A DNA stretch of 64,000 bases. Origin: Sipunculus nudus. Taxonomy: Eukaryota > Annelida > Sipuncula > Golfingiida > Sipunculidae. The DNA is taken from positions 75,757,056 through 75,821,055 of the forward strand of contig CM049310.1 of assembly GCA_026874595.1 (NCBI GenBank), written 5' to 3'. The notes under the pieces were generated by a model, which was not told the DNA's origin, did not search any database, and saw only the letters and a list, made by a program, of their open reading frames with translations. Positions 23,166-35,220 of this stretch are shown piece after piece. The first letter of the stretch is position 1. Each line of letters opens with the position of its first letter. Both the position numbers and the translations under genes were made by a program.

Positions 23166-23574
23166 ACACAACAACGAATATATAAATCCTTGACTGCATG
23201 GTCTCATTCCATACACCAGAAGACAGCTGTGAGCCGAGAGGTGCTTTTATGAACACAAACATAATTGATGTTTTGTAAACATAACTGTGATCTGCTCCTT
23301 ACGGGAGTGTATTATGCACGGAGGGTTCTTTTTTTTCACCAATGTTAAACCTTTCGCGAATATCATGACTTTTATTTTACTGCCTCGCGGAGTTGAAGTC
23401 AACCTCAGTGTTTATCCCAAGGAGCCAGTCCATATATGAGCAGATAATGATTAACCCTTGCTATACATACTTTATTTTTAAGTCTGCGTTTATATATTTT
23501 TTCCTGTATGATGCATTATATATATACACCACGGCACAAACCACGCAGCTGATGGCCAAAATTCACCTATATAT
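23166..23574. other. No gene seen
   Basis: AT-rich spacer to the left of the candidate LTR. Confidence 0.4.
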
Positions 23575-24361
23575 TGTTACGGAACCTAATATAAATAGAT
23601 CACGTATGCGTAATGAACACAAATTTTGTACTGGAGATAAAAAACAAATCAGATTCTGCAACACTAGGCAGCGTGAAATGTCTAGGGGAATGAATAAAGA
23701 AGTCAGTGGTTTTTTGTTAACAAATAACTATAATTTATTCTTAAAACAACCCCAACAATACAATACACTAAATCAATACAATTATACAGTAAAACAGCGT
23801 TATAGCAACAAGTAAATACAATCACACAGAAAGATAATGGTACAGTACCTGGATACCAATACCGTCACCGCGATAAGTCCTTTAAATGTTAACTCTCGGA
23901 GAATGACAGTCCTGTGGAAAGTTCTTTCAACAACCCAGAAAGTAAACTGAAGTCCAAATGTATGCAATCCTGGAGAAAGTCTTTGAAAATGTATAATTGC
24001 CGCATTCGTCGGATAAGGTCTTAGAATCTGACACACGCTTCTACGTCCGCTGGAATCTGCTCTGCTGTCTGCCCCTTGGTTCTAAAAAAAACAGCCCCTT
24101 TATTTACCTTCACACCCCAAGCCGGAAATTTTCCACTTCTCGAACAATCTATAAGTTCTTGCACAACACGCGTTTCAGGAATTATCGAGAAGAAATCGCT
24201 GTGCGTACCTCCACATACCAGGGCCACACGTGACCCACGACCAGGCGTGAAAACCCAAGGCTCAAATTACAACGAGAGTCCAACCAGTACGGATTAAACA
24301 TAAAAAGTAACAACAACATGAGTTACGCCCGTGTCACACAATAAAAAGAGCACCTGTAACA
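23575..24361 (+). mobile_element. Candidate solo LTR
   Basis: Begins TGTTACGGA and ends CCTGTAACA, the short inverted TG...CA termini of an LTR. AATAAA at 24341-24346 lies close to the 3' end. Flanks are ATAT (23571-23574) and ATTT (24362-24365), an imperfect 4-bp target duplication. No internal coding region or second LTR was found, hence solo. A 68-codon minus-strand ORF (24021-24227) inside it shows no recognisable domain. Confidence 0.45.
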
Positions 24362-24365
24362 ATTT

Positions 24366-24372
24366 GTATACA

Positions 24373-24405
<33 letters not shown>
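24366..24405. repeat. (CATA)n microsatellite
   Basis: About nine CATA tetranucleotides followed by TATATA. Confidence 0.9.
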
Positions 24406-24408
<3 letters not shown>

Positions 24409-24917
24409 CGTTTGTATTTGCAAGCATGTGTAATGTACCCGTATAGGGACACTCGCTAGATTTTTCCTTTTTATAAATATTTTGATTATTCGTTCACTCA
24501 TATAGAAGTCCATGGGGAGGTTTATTGTACGACCTCAAGTAATGCCAAATTATTTCCATGGTTATATATACACCCGGCAAACACAACCTTGCTAGGTTTA
24601 CACTTATGAATTTAGCTTAAAAAATATATTTCGTCTCATAACATTTCTTCTGCGAGTTTATTTCACTTAATTTACGAGATCATGGAATGAAATGGATTAT
24701 AGGAGGAAAGTAACCAAACCGATTCGTGAGGACTAAAGTTGAATTATATATGCATATTCGGCACGTTTCGATCGCTCACAGTAGCGCTTGCAAACGCATA
24801 CAGGCCTACGCATTTTAACGGATGGTAAAATTCCACTCCCTGACAAACAGTGATAGGGAATTTTCTTCGGGTGCAGAGGACTTTTCTATTCTCCTGCAGC
24901 GCTTAACTATTAACAGT

Positions 24918-24998
24918 GAAACCTGTGTAGAAAGACCACCCGTGGGACTGGCCAAAAGTGGTCTTAATTCACAGGTGGTCGTATTAGGAACAATATGA
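24918..24998 (+). mobile_element. Terminal fragment of a pogo/Tigger-like DNA transposon
   Basis: CAGTGAAACCTGTGTAGAAAG followed by GACCACC, GGGACTGGCCAAAAGTGG and CACAGGTGGTCGTATTAGG. The CAGT-x-x-AACCT start resembles pogo/Tigger termini. The segment folds on itself (CCTGTG...GACCAC with GTGGTC...CACAGG). A homologous end lies inverted at 31440-31517. Confidence 0.5.
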
Positions 24999-25950
24999 AT
25001 GCTTTTGGTTCACTCAATGGCGTTTTTTTCTGGAATTTTTAATTACAAGAAAAGTTATTAGATAAACTTTACTTACAGGTACGTGTTTGTTGAATAAATT
25101 GATAAGAACTGAGTTTTAGGCGTCATAAAATTAATTGTATCATAAAATGCAGAAAAAAAAGTTTTTTTTTGTAAATTAGCTAAAGTTATAAACTGCACCT
25201 ACTTCAGTTTATAAAGCTGTTTCTATATTTTTTAAATAACGGCTGTTTTTAAATATTTTTAATTGTTAATTAAAGTTGAATTTTTTCCAATTAAAGCCAT
25301 TTTGACGTATCCCATAATATAGTACATTTAAATTTATGTATATATTAATAGGGTCTACCACCGAAAAGAAAACAATTTATTATTGTTTTATTACATCCTT
25401 GGACCTTGCCAGTGATGCTTTAATAATACCCAGGTTCTTATTGCAAAGTTGGTTTTTCAGACATGTTCCACTGTAATTTCCCCTGTGTTGCATACGGATA
25501 TTATTGGAATCACCGACATAAGTTTCTAGCTGCGAACGAATGAATGCGCAACGCATTCGCAAACGTAATGCATACGCACATATGGAATGCTGAATGTAGA
25601 AAATTATTCCAAGCCAAATACGCACAAACTTTCCTGACAGCAAGACAATTTCAGCGCCCATTAAACGACTGTTGGTTGTTATTATAGTGCATCGAATAAT
25701 GTGATGCAATAATTAATCGCTAATCAAATCGAGAATGAAATAATTGATTAATTTCAGTACGGGCATTTATATTCATATTCAGGCCTTTTTCATTTCTTGC
25801 TCTTAACCAAGGACAGGTACACAATTCACAAGATGAAGTAAGTAACCATCCTACTTGAATCTGATTTTAGTTTACCCCCGAAGGCTGCTCAGACCACTCC
25901 GGGCTCGTTTAATTTAATCCAGTACAAAGTTGTTCCCGCGTTATCCGCTA
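24999..25950. other. No gene seen
   Basis: AT-rich spacer. The open frame at 25380-25709 (minus) has no recognisable motif. Confidence 0.4.
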
Positions 25951-26215
25951 TTAGCGGTATACCCTTAATTCCGGCATGCGACTTGAGACACCAGTTTTTT
26001 AGTTTGTACACAAAATGGCAACCCCTCTGAGTGGTTTCGAAACTTTTGGCCAGGGGTTGATAAGGACACAGAAATACGACAGAAAAATCCTCCGAGGGCC
26101 GTTTCAAGGTGAATTATCGCTGGGGTATTTGGTAGCCATTAGACCTGTATCTGCCACGTAGAAGCCGGAGGAACTCTCAGAAGGTGACCGCGCCCTCATC
26201 CGCAAATTCAAGAAG
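25951..26215 (+). repeat. Dispersed repeat, copy 2 of 2
   Basis: See 22884-23165. This copy has ACCCTTAATTCCGGCATGCG, GAGTGGTTTCGA, AGCCATTAGACCT, CGTAGAAGCCGG and CCTCATCCGCAAATT. Confidence 0.8.
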
Positions 26216-27840
26216 GATAACGCCGCAATAACGTCCAGCCGGACCGAGACACTGACCTTCTGCAACCCACGTCCTTTGAACTCATTGCAGCATGAGTTTT
26301 ACGTACATGTACATAATACCCCCATTTATGACGCAGTCAAACTTGATAGTCTTAAGAGTCATTGTAAACCTTCACGTGTTTCCACATGTAGATCTGACCC
26401 CTTGTTTTGAAAGACAGAATATATTTGAAATTTACAGACAATCCGAACGTATTTAAACTGTGTGTGCGCGCTTTGAGAGCAACCTTTCTTAATCACAAAG
26501 TTAAACAAAGCTCCAAAGGATGAACTTGCAGCTAGTCTGTCGGATGCAAACATGTCTTAATCTCAGGCAAGCAAACTTGGACTTATATATGCATGACGTG
26601 GCGGCGTTGATGTCACATTTAATGTAAAGGATATGGTGTACAGCAGCCTTCCATATATTAAAGGTGAATTTCAGTACCTGGATCATAAATGGTTTGGACC
26701 AGCTGTCATAGTCATAGTGCTGGAAACAGTTTTTATATAATCCTTAGTGCTGTTGGCAATTTTTCTTCATATGCCCAGTGTAATTTTTTTATATTTTACT
26801 TTCAGTATCATAAACAGTTTCCATAAGAAACAAAGATTTTCAGTGCTAGAGACATTATTTGAATCATATTTTCAGTACTCAAAATTTGTTTTATCTTACT
26901 TCTAGTGCTTCTAGTTTTTTTCACTGTTGTTTCTAATGCCAAAAGTAGTTTTCTTTGCACTTTTAGTGATTTTAGAATTAATGATTCATCATAATTACCT
27001 CGCATTTTACTGTGTTTCATTTAAGCTGTAATGTAGAATAAAATGTTATGTGTGTGTGGGTATGTGTGAGCACCACGCATTTAGTAAATGCAGTGTTAAG
27101 ACTTGCTGCAGTCTTGTAGCGCTGACATATATAATAAACAATACAAGCGCTGCAGCCTCTGGCGGGGAGAGTCTATACTATCCAAGTTTGTACGGATCCG
27201 TACAAACCCCTCAGAAACGTATATGCCTTGGGAAGCGTGAGGACACCAAACAAACCCCACATATTATTATTGTTACAGATGCTTAGATTCCGACGGGACC
27301 AAAACTTTTGCTGAATGATCAGTATAAAATAAAGTATGGGCACTTACTCTGAATGAAGTCAGATATAACTTCGTCTCCGTTGGGCCGCTGGCGCCTTCAA
27401 GTTGGAACAGCCAATAGGAAATTAGCATCATTGACAACATGCGATGTATGATGGGAAGGATGCTTATGAAAATATGGTCTACCCTAGTGCACGGCACTGG
27501 CATTCCTGGGAAAAGTCCCCCTGAATTCCTCTTTTGCATAGATTGCCTACCTAATTTGCATGGGATTCCTTTTCCGGCGGTGTCCTGTTGCGCATGCAAC
27601 AACTGAACTCCGGCAGTTCAAATGATAAAAAAGCATTTACAGGCGCACATAAAGGTGATATATCGATTTAATTTGATACATAATAAGTTTATTTTTATAT
27701 ATAAATGCAAGATTGCTTTTCTATCGCACAACAAGCAGTGGTATTTCATGTTACAGGTCCCTCGATGTACCGCAGGGCGAACTCTCACCGCCATATCACA
27801 GATAAATGGAGTCCGTACGTGGCGGACTATGTTAAGACAA
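26216..27840. other. No gene seen
   Basis: Noncoding. The stretch 27340-27600 has higher GC, a CCAAT box (about 27409) and ATTTGCAT near 27553; it could hold a promoter or short exon but nothing decisive is visible. Confidence 0.35.
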
Positions 27841-27919
27841 GACTGGTACGCTGCTCTATTATGGCCTTCAGCTGATCACAGATGATTGATAGAGAACCGT
27901 AATAGAGAGGGTACCAGTC
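27841..27919. repeat. Imperfect long hairpin
   Basis: GACTGGTACGCTGCTCTATT at 27841 pairs with AATAGAGAGGGTACCAGTC ending at 27919: a stem of about 23 bp with a few mismatches around a loop of about 32 nt. The words TATGTTAA-ACAAG occur on the outside of both arms as direct repeats. Confidence 0.75.
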
Positions 27920-29079
27920 TATGTTAAAACAAGAAAATGATGACTTCGAACTAAGAAGACCTCTTTTGAGCACTTCCGGTTACTTTGATTTACATAAAAA
28001 TCAGATATCTTTTGAAACCCATTTTGGATAAGATTTCATCTACCAGTTGAACTCACCATTCACAAATGAAACTGTATTTCAATAATATTTGTGTCGAAGT
28101 GACCGCCCACATTTTCTCTTATATGACTAAGCTTCTCTTATCTAAGTATGTACATCTACAGAATTTCATTGCCCAAACTTCTTGACGGCGGCGAAAGAAG
28201 GGATTTTTATTTTCAATTCCGTGGACAATACTAGTCTTGTAACACCTGATACAGAAATAATAAAATGACTAATAACACCAAGCTAAAAGTATAATGATGA
28301 TATATAGGAGTAAAGTACCTGAAATGTGCATAAATTTGTGCACCTTCCCCTTCATAAGGCCCTTTCCTGTATTATCAAAAGAACTAAGGTATCTCACAAA
28401 AACAACCCAAAACACACACAACATTTTCTCTAATTTAGCGCCTGGTAGGAACCAGGCCCGGTGTCTACCGCACCTGCAGGTCCTGGGTGTATAATGGTCC
28501 TCGTTACTAAATCATCACACTCACGAATTAATATCATGGTATTATCTATTATCATGTAACTACAATTCACAGAGCCCTTAATTAACCCAGGGGTCATGAC
28601 ATTTTAGCTGAAGATTTTATACAAATTATTTTATAAATAGCAATGACGTTTTAAGTACATGCTATATTTCAGGATATTATATTATGGTAAACACTTATAC
28701 ATTAAAGGTACATATTTATCATTGGCCAGACTCTTTTCTACAATGGTTGTATGTTTTTCAGACACGGGATCATTCAATAGGTTGTCAAGCGAAATGTAAC
28801 CGCGCAGATTGGCCTACTTCAGTTTGTTAACAAACACATGCTTTAATTGCTATATACCAAGCTTTTAAAGTATACTATAACCAACATGTCACAGAATGTG
28901 TTTTGACAATACAGTTCATTATTAAGAAAAGAAGCATTTTAAATGACCTGTCAACTCCATGTTTGGTGACTACAAAGACACGGTTTCCCTGAGAGAATCT
29001 GAGTGACCACATTCTTCATTTGCTGAGTGGCTGGAAAATAGAGGTAGGACTTGAATGACGCCTGGGATTGTGACTTGCA
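27920..29079. other. No gene seen
   Basis: AT-rich spacer without recognisable repeats or ORFs. Confidence 0.4.
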
Positions 29080-29565
29080 GCATCAGATCTATTAAAGGGG
29101 CCCTAGCACCTATCTGACCTTTATAAACTAAAGGTAATCCCATGAGACTCTTATAAAAATAGGCAAGAAAACGTGGTCATCACCGCAGACTGGCTGCTTG
29201 TTTGTTTATATCAACGTGTTTATAATATGTGGGGGCCCGCAAAAAAAATAAAAACAAATTAAACAAGGGCTTCTGGCAGCAAGTCAGATAAGCCAGAGTT
29301 TGTAAATGGCGTTTTGCAAAAAAGTGACCTTTTGCATATATGCAACCTACAACCTTAGGTTACATGTTTTCCCGTTTGTCAACATTGCTGTGTTTACAAA
29401 CATGTTGTTGATAAACAAGTTCATACATCCTTCACGAAGGCGTTATAAGAACTTTTCGATCACAACCAAAATTACCCTTAGATTATTTATATATTCACGG
29501 AGGAAGCCCGAAATCAAATGAATTATTTTTCAAAAGGTAGGTGAATGGGCAGCTACAAGTTTGAG
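29080..29565 (+). repeat. Dispersed repeat of about 480 bp, copy 1 of 2
   Basis: Colinear with 46667-47155 in the same orientation. Shared blocks include CACCTATCTGACCTT, GGTAATCCC, TTTATATCAACRTGTT, CAAGTCAGAT, GCATATATGCAACCTAC and TTTGTCAACATTGCTGTGTT. No ORF survives in both copies and no terminal repeats are obvious. Confidence 0.85.
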
Positions 29566-30917
29566 CACTGCTTATCTTGTTCAGCTGGATCCTGTTTATT
29601 GACACGTAAAAAGTACAAGCCAGATGACTTACTTACTAATGGACATGCATTGAGTCTGACACTTACAGACTTGACATTTGGCTTTTAATCACTTTTTCAT
29701 ACAGGATAAATAGTTAAGAGTAATTGAAGTGTGAGAGGGAAAATCAGATCATAATATGGATTCATTTTATCATTTTATAGAACTGTCACTTGTATATACA
29801 GATTATTATTGTTTTTTATTTTAAGATATGTTATTGGTAAATGCATACAAACACATGTGCTTCCATTGGATATTTTGTCTTGCATTTGCAGAAAAATAAG
29901 CAAAAATACACATGCAAGTTTTATTATTAGGTATAATATGATGACTTTAAAAAGCAACTGGAAATAAATGTGGTGTTATACCATAGCCCCATCTGTCGGA
30001 AGAATCTCTCATTACTCTGCTCTTGGGGCGGAGCAGAGAGCCCTCTGGGGGAGAATGTGCGAGTGTTCAGCATCATCCAGTTCAATCAGGCATGGCAGAC
30101 CGTGAATCGAAAGCGATTGGACGTATGTCAGCTATGTCATGCCGTTCATAATATTTGGACACAAAATATAAAAAGAGCCAAAAAAAGAGAGAGAATGAAG
30201 AAAAGAGTTAAAATAGAGAGAGAAACCATCTACTGTGATGTAGTCTTACACAGTCGTCATGGAAACATATTTGGGTACCAGTTTCATGAATTAAGAGGGA
30301 AATCATGAGAACAATTCTGTAGCTAAGGGATTGAAGGTAAAAAAATCCTCTTCCTTAAATGCATCCGGGCTTTAAATTACACCATAGGCGAAGCTATCAC
30401 TGTAGTGGAAAAAACAGATGTATTCTACTAAAATATTGTTTAAAGGTAAATTTAATTTCAAGTTTGAACACTTATGGGTCTAACAAAGTAAGTCATTTTA
30501 GACAATCGTCACAAGTCTTATTTTGATCCATCATCGATTGGATAAAAGACAGTTGTAATAAAATGACTAGCCCTCAGTGCCTTACATATCTAGGCCTATA
30601 TGGAAACATCTGTAACTGTGATGATGCCAGTTAAATATCTATTCCATGTATCCATTACTGTATTTAAATTCGTGCCTGGACCTTATGAAAACATACAGGT
30701 ACTGGCCATGCTAAAAATTATTTTTTTCTTGATTTTGTCATTTACACTGCCAGGCCTCGCCAAGACTGGTTCACTGCCCTCTTTATTTGCCTATCATCGT
30801 CTCCTATCTATCTATATATACATAAATACATATACATATATAAATATTAATATACCACATGCTGCTTTGCCATTTTGTGCTTATAAAATATAAAAAATGC
30901 ATTAATATATGTATGTT
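29566..30917. other. No recognised gene
   Basis: A 112-codon plus-strand ORF (29970-30308) with a Lys/Arg-rich stretch has no recognisable domain and is probably fortuitous. Confidence 0.35.
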
Positions 30918-31160
30918 ATAAACTTTATTTATTTTACATGGATTGTACAACTAGTTATAATAACTAATACGAGGCACTCTCCATGGCTCGGATGTTGGCG
31001 CTCGGTAGTTCATAAGGGTGGAGGAAACCGGAGGACCCGGAGAAAACCACCGACCTTGGACGGGCAACTACAACCCATTCTCATAGCCACGCCGGGAATC
31101 GAACCCGGGTCGCCAGCGGAGTAGGCCGAGCGTTTTACCACTAAGCTGTCCAGGTCCCTG
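30918..31160 (-). mobile_element. tRNA-derived SINE
   Basis: Read on the minus strand: an A-box-like TAGTGGTAAAACG (reverse of 31131-31143), a B box GGTTCGATTCC (reverse of 31095-31105), then the central domain (plus strand GGAGGAAACCGGAGGACCCGG) and an AT-rich tail ending in ACAATCC. The A and B boxes form an internal RNA polymerase III promoter; the element would depend on a LINE for retroposition. The central block looks like the conserved core of molluscan V-/Meta-type SINEs. Better preserved than the copy at 16168. Confidence 0.88.
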
Positions 31161-31439
31161 GATAAATATATAGCTAAGTTCAGCTATCTTATTTATATAG
31201 ACCATCTGCACACAGCTTCCTTTTATTGTGCTTATTTTTTGTCCATACTTTTACGTAATAAAATACATATTTTTCTAACAAATGTCTTGATAATTAAAAA
31301 TAAAATGTCACTGAAAAAAAATTATCATTAAATAAATAGAGATGATACATGAAATAAGTTAATTTAGTAATCTAAAAACATGAGTAATTATAGCAATATA
31401 TCATATTAGGGGGCAACACTCTTATGTGCTTGCCATTAC
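31161..31439. other. No gene seen
   Basis: AT-rich spacer between the SINE and the inverted transposon end. Confidence 0.35.
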
Positions 31440-31514
31440 CTCCATATAGTGGGCACCTCTATAAGGTGGCCACTTTGGTCCAGTCCCAAGGGTGCCCACA
31501 TTATAGAGGTTCGA

Positions 31515-31517
<3 letters not shown>
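31440..31517 (-). mobile_element. Terminal fragment of a pogo/Tigger-like DNA transposon, inverted
   Basis: The reverse complement starts CAGTCGAACCTCTATAATG and continues GGGCACC, GGGACTGGACCAAAGTGG and CCACCTTATAGAGGTGCCC, matching 24918 block by block. It abuts a (TA)n run, consistent with a TA target. CCTCTATAA...TTATAGAGG forms an internal hairpin. Confidence 0.55.
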
Positions 31518-31561
<44 letters not shown>

Positions 31562-31576
31562 AGATTACTAAATTAA

Positions 31577-31634
<58 letters not shown>
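31518..31634. repeat. Two (TA)n microsatellites
   Basis: Runs at about 31518-31557 and 31581-31634 separated by TTTGAGATTACTAAATTAAC. Confidence 0.9.
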
Positions 31635-31638
<4 letters not shown>

Positions 31639-31879
31639 ATGATATAGGACACGGGAACCAGTCTAAGCCTCACAAGACCTGGGTAGCAACTGTTTCACTC
31701 GGAAGTCCTCGGCCGAATTCGCGAGATATGGCGAGCAGAGAGCTTGGATGACAGAGAGACGACATCTAAGCTCTCTGTGGCGAGATGTTCCAAAAGGCAA
31801 CTGTCTATGCTATCTGGTAGTTTGCTGCCATCTGGTAGTCACTTTCAAAACTAAATCGACGAAAATGCAATACTACTGC

Positions 31880-32640
31880 ACCAAGTCTAATTGGGTTCTG
31901 GCTAGGGCAAAATTTTGCCACAGCCTGTCTGCAAGTCAAGTTTAAACTTCCCAGGTGTAACGGTTAATATTTATGTCCAGCTAATGGTTAGGGTAAGACT
32001 TCTTAACTTCTGTGATACTAAAACATGTCTGTATATCCCTAACTTGGGGAAATACAGGTCACAGCGATCAACCTGCAGGTCTCCTGATTAATCTGAGTGG
32101 GACCTGGCTTGATAGGAAGCTGAAAGTAGAAGCTATGACATGAGCCCTGCTAAAGGATGGACTTATGGCTGTTATCTGTCATTTCTAAAAAAAAAATCAA
32201 GTAAAAAATAACAAACAAAAAAAGACATTGTAGGTGGCACCACCAGACTTGTGCAATTAAATTTCTTCATGATCAACAAGTACTGTTACACTAAGTTTCA
32301 TTATTCCTGAAACACCTGCCCTTTTGTATGATTTTTAATTAAACAGACTTCTGAAACATATGAAATTTCAGCTTCACAGTGATTGACCTCAGCTAAATTC
32401 ATCTAAAGGGTAAACATGTCAAGTTTAATCTTCCAAGGGTGCTGCTGATATATGATCTGTGGCCTGCTGAAGATGACCTAAGGGTTCAAATCTGCCTTTC
32501 TAAAAAATATGAGTAAAAGTTGTAAAACTGAGAAACTGTAGGTCTCACAGTTCAGAAGGTTCTGAGAGATCTGGCCTTTTGTATGAATTTTAGTCTTAGC
32601 TCCTGAAGTATAAAATGTAGGAATTGCAAAACACAATTTA
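31880..32640 (+). repeat. Diverged 336-bp-family repeats
   Basis: Contains AATACAGGTCACAGCGATC (about 32048), the palindrome variant GGTGGCACCACC at 32233-32244, and decayed units on both sides. Confidence 0.65.
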
Positions 32641-32960
32641 GAATATTTTCATTTATTTATCAATAATGCAAGTGCTTTAAATAAGTCAATGCAACAGGAC
32701 CAATACTATTCTCAATGACTCTGACAAGAATCTTTATTTTACTGATATACATAATCTCCATATAAACTGGTACATCTGATGGATGTTCATGTTTGGGTTA
32801 TCCTAAATCTGGATCAAACATTGTACAAGGATATCAGGATATTTCAGGATAACTGAAAGCAGCAAAAAAATCAGCTTTTTCCTTATCTTCATAAAAAAAA
32901 TAAATTATTTCTTCTTTAACCACTCAGCAGCCACTTTGATCAATTCTGCCAGTCATGGGT
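32641..32960. other. No gene seen
   Basis: AT-rich spacer immediately left of the 29-bp minisatellite. Confidence 0.35.
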
Positions 32961-33440
32961 AACTCACTAAATTGTACAGCCACTTGGTTATTTCACTTAA
33001 TTGTACAGCCACAAGGTTATCTCATTAAATTGTACAGCCACTTGGTTATTTCACTAAATTGTACAGCCACATGGTTATCTCACTAAATTGTACAGCCACT
33101 TGGTTATCTCACTTAATTGTTAAGCCACTTGGTTATCTCACTAAATTTTACACTCACATGGTTATCTCACTAAATTTTACAGCCACTTGGTTATCTCACT
33201 AAATTGTACAGCCACATGGTTATCTCACTAAATTGTACAGCCACATGGTTATCTCACTAAATTGTACAGCCACAAGGTCATATCACTTACAATTGTACAG
33301 CAACATAGTAATCTTACTAAATTGTACAGCCACATGTTTATCTCACTTTATTGTTCAGCCACATGCTTATCTTGCATAATTTGTACAGCCACATGTTTAT
33401 CTCACTAAGTTGTATAGCTGCAAGTTTATCTCACTTAGGT
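32961..33440. repeat. 29-bp minisatellite, about 16 units
   Basis: The unit reads CTCACTAAATTGTACAGCCA + CATGGTTAT; CATGG alternates with CTTGG and CAAGG. Copies decay towards the right end. Confidence 0.95.
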
Positions 33441-34504
33441 TTATAGCTGTGCTTGACTCAAAATATCAAAATGGGTGGAAGTTTGAAAAGTATTTGCTAA
33501 CATCACATCTTTGATCACTGAGTGACAAATACATGATATCATTATAAAACTGAATGGTAATTTTATGACAATCGAGGTCCTGATGAATTATTTTTTTATC
33601 CTTCACATTGTTTCAGTTGCCCAAGTCAACTATGGCCATTGTCTCTGCCAAGAACATTATATCTTTGAGTATTATTGAATTTTCCTAACAAGAAACTTTG
33701 TATTGGCATTAAATAAACTTACAAAAAAATCTGAATGTTGGGTAAGACTTAAGAATCTGTAACTTCAGGATTGGGTGGTCTTCCTCCATCTTCGCTCATC
33801 TTAATTTTATCTCCCTATCTACTTTGTTTATGTGTGGCAGTTAATTTACAATTTTGAAGGACAAATTTTGCTAAAATGGCAGGTGTGTATCACTACACAC
33901 TACACACTGCATACAAAAGGTGATGGACCTATCTTAAATGAAAAGAAAATTAAAAAAAAATGTATTAAAGTCAATCAAAGTGAAGATTAAGCAATGAAAT
34001 GATATCATGTTTGAAACAGCTAACCTATGATTGCAAGCTAATTACCTTGTAGGGTCACCTGATATAACCAACTCAAGAAAATAAAAGGATCTGTACACAT
34101 ATATTCTTTAGATGTTGTAATAAAAGTGATATATTAAATGCACAAAAATTGTTCCCTATGATTAAGACAAACAGAACTAGAAGACAATACCAAACTATTG
34201 AAGAGGTGGGGTGCATAATTAAGGATACAGTTTTATATCTAGAGTGGTTGACTTAATGAATAATCTACAAGAGGACCTATATTAAGGCAACAAGTATAAA
34301 TGCTTATGGGTCATAACTGACGAAATACTGGAAAAAACATCTTTAAAAATTAGATTTTAATTCCTGTGATTATAGATGAGTGCATGACTGAGACTGTATA
34401 AAATATAAACGTTTCAGAAGTTCAGTGAGCTGAACATTGAACCAGCAAGAACAAACTGATTGGTTCTAAAAAGATTATTTATATGCAAAGACTGAATTCT
34501 CTAA
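33441..34504. other. No gene seen
   Basis: AT-rich spacer, no recognised repeats or ORFs. Confidence 0.4.
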
Positions 34505-34512
34505 GAATAACC

Positions 34513-34618
34513 CAGTGGCGTCAATTTTTCTTCCAGGGTGGGGGGGGGGATGACTATGTATATACATGTACACACACACATATATATACCCTTTTCAGCG
34601 TGTCCGAGTGACATATTC

Positions 34619-34689
<71 letters not shown>

Positions 34690-34968
34690 ATTATTATATA
34701 TATGTAATATTTTGAATAATTATAATGTTTTAGAAAATAAGTTTATTTTGTGAATTCTAAGCAAATTTAGATATAACATTATTTAGTAAATGGATCCAAA
34801 GTCTTTAATTCTATTTATTAATATATTTTATTTGCAATATTATAATATTATTCTCTGAAAAGTTGGGGGGGGGGGGAGGGATGATAACATTGACCATCCC
34901 CCCCTTGCCAAAAAGTGGGGGGTATATATACCCCCAATCCCCCCCCCCCCCCTATATTGACGCCCCTG
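34513..34968. mobile_element. hAT-type MITE, 456 bp, with perfect 8-bp target duplication
   Basis: The left end is CAGTGGCGTCAAT and the reverse complement of the right end is CAGGGGCGTCAAT. It is flanked on both sides by GAATAACC (34505-34512 and 34969-34976). The interior has G and C homopolymers and an expanded (TA)n at about 34622-34690. No transposase, so it would be mobilised in trans. Truncated relatives occur at about 40620-40733 (end ACAATTTACTCCCCTG) and possibly 42340-42376. Confidence 0.93.
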
Positions 34969-35220
34969 GAATAACCTAAGTAAGACTAGCAAATCCTTGC
35001 AATTAGTTTGGAATGAAAAGTAGTGGCTACATGCCAATCGTAAAAGTATATATAGTTTCATGATAATCAAAAAGAGGCTAAAAAATTAAACTTACTGACA
35101 AATTCCACGATAGAGGTCTTCCTTTTGGCACCTTGGCCCGCATTTGGACTTTCTTGTAAAATGAACTCATTTTCAAAATGTATCCCCTTGTTGGTGTAGA
35201 AGAAAAAAGGTTTCTTGATT

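Noticed and set aside
24021-24227. 68-codon minus-strand ORF with ordinary-looking amino-acid composition
   Set aside because: It lies inside the candidate LTR and no domain could be recognised.
30918-31160. A functional tRNA gene
   Set aside because: A and B boxes are present but the sequence continues into a SINE core and does not fold as a complete tRNA with acceptor stem.
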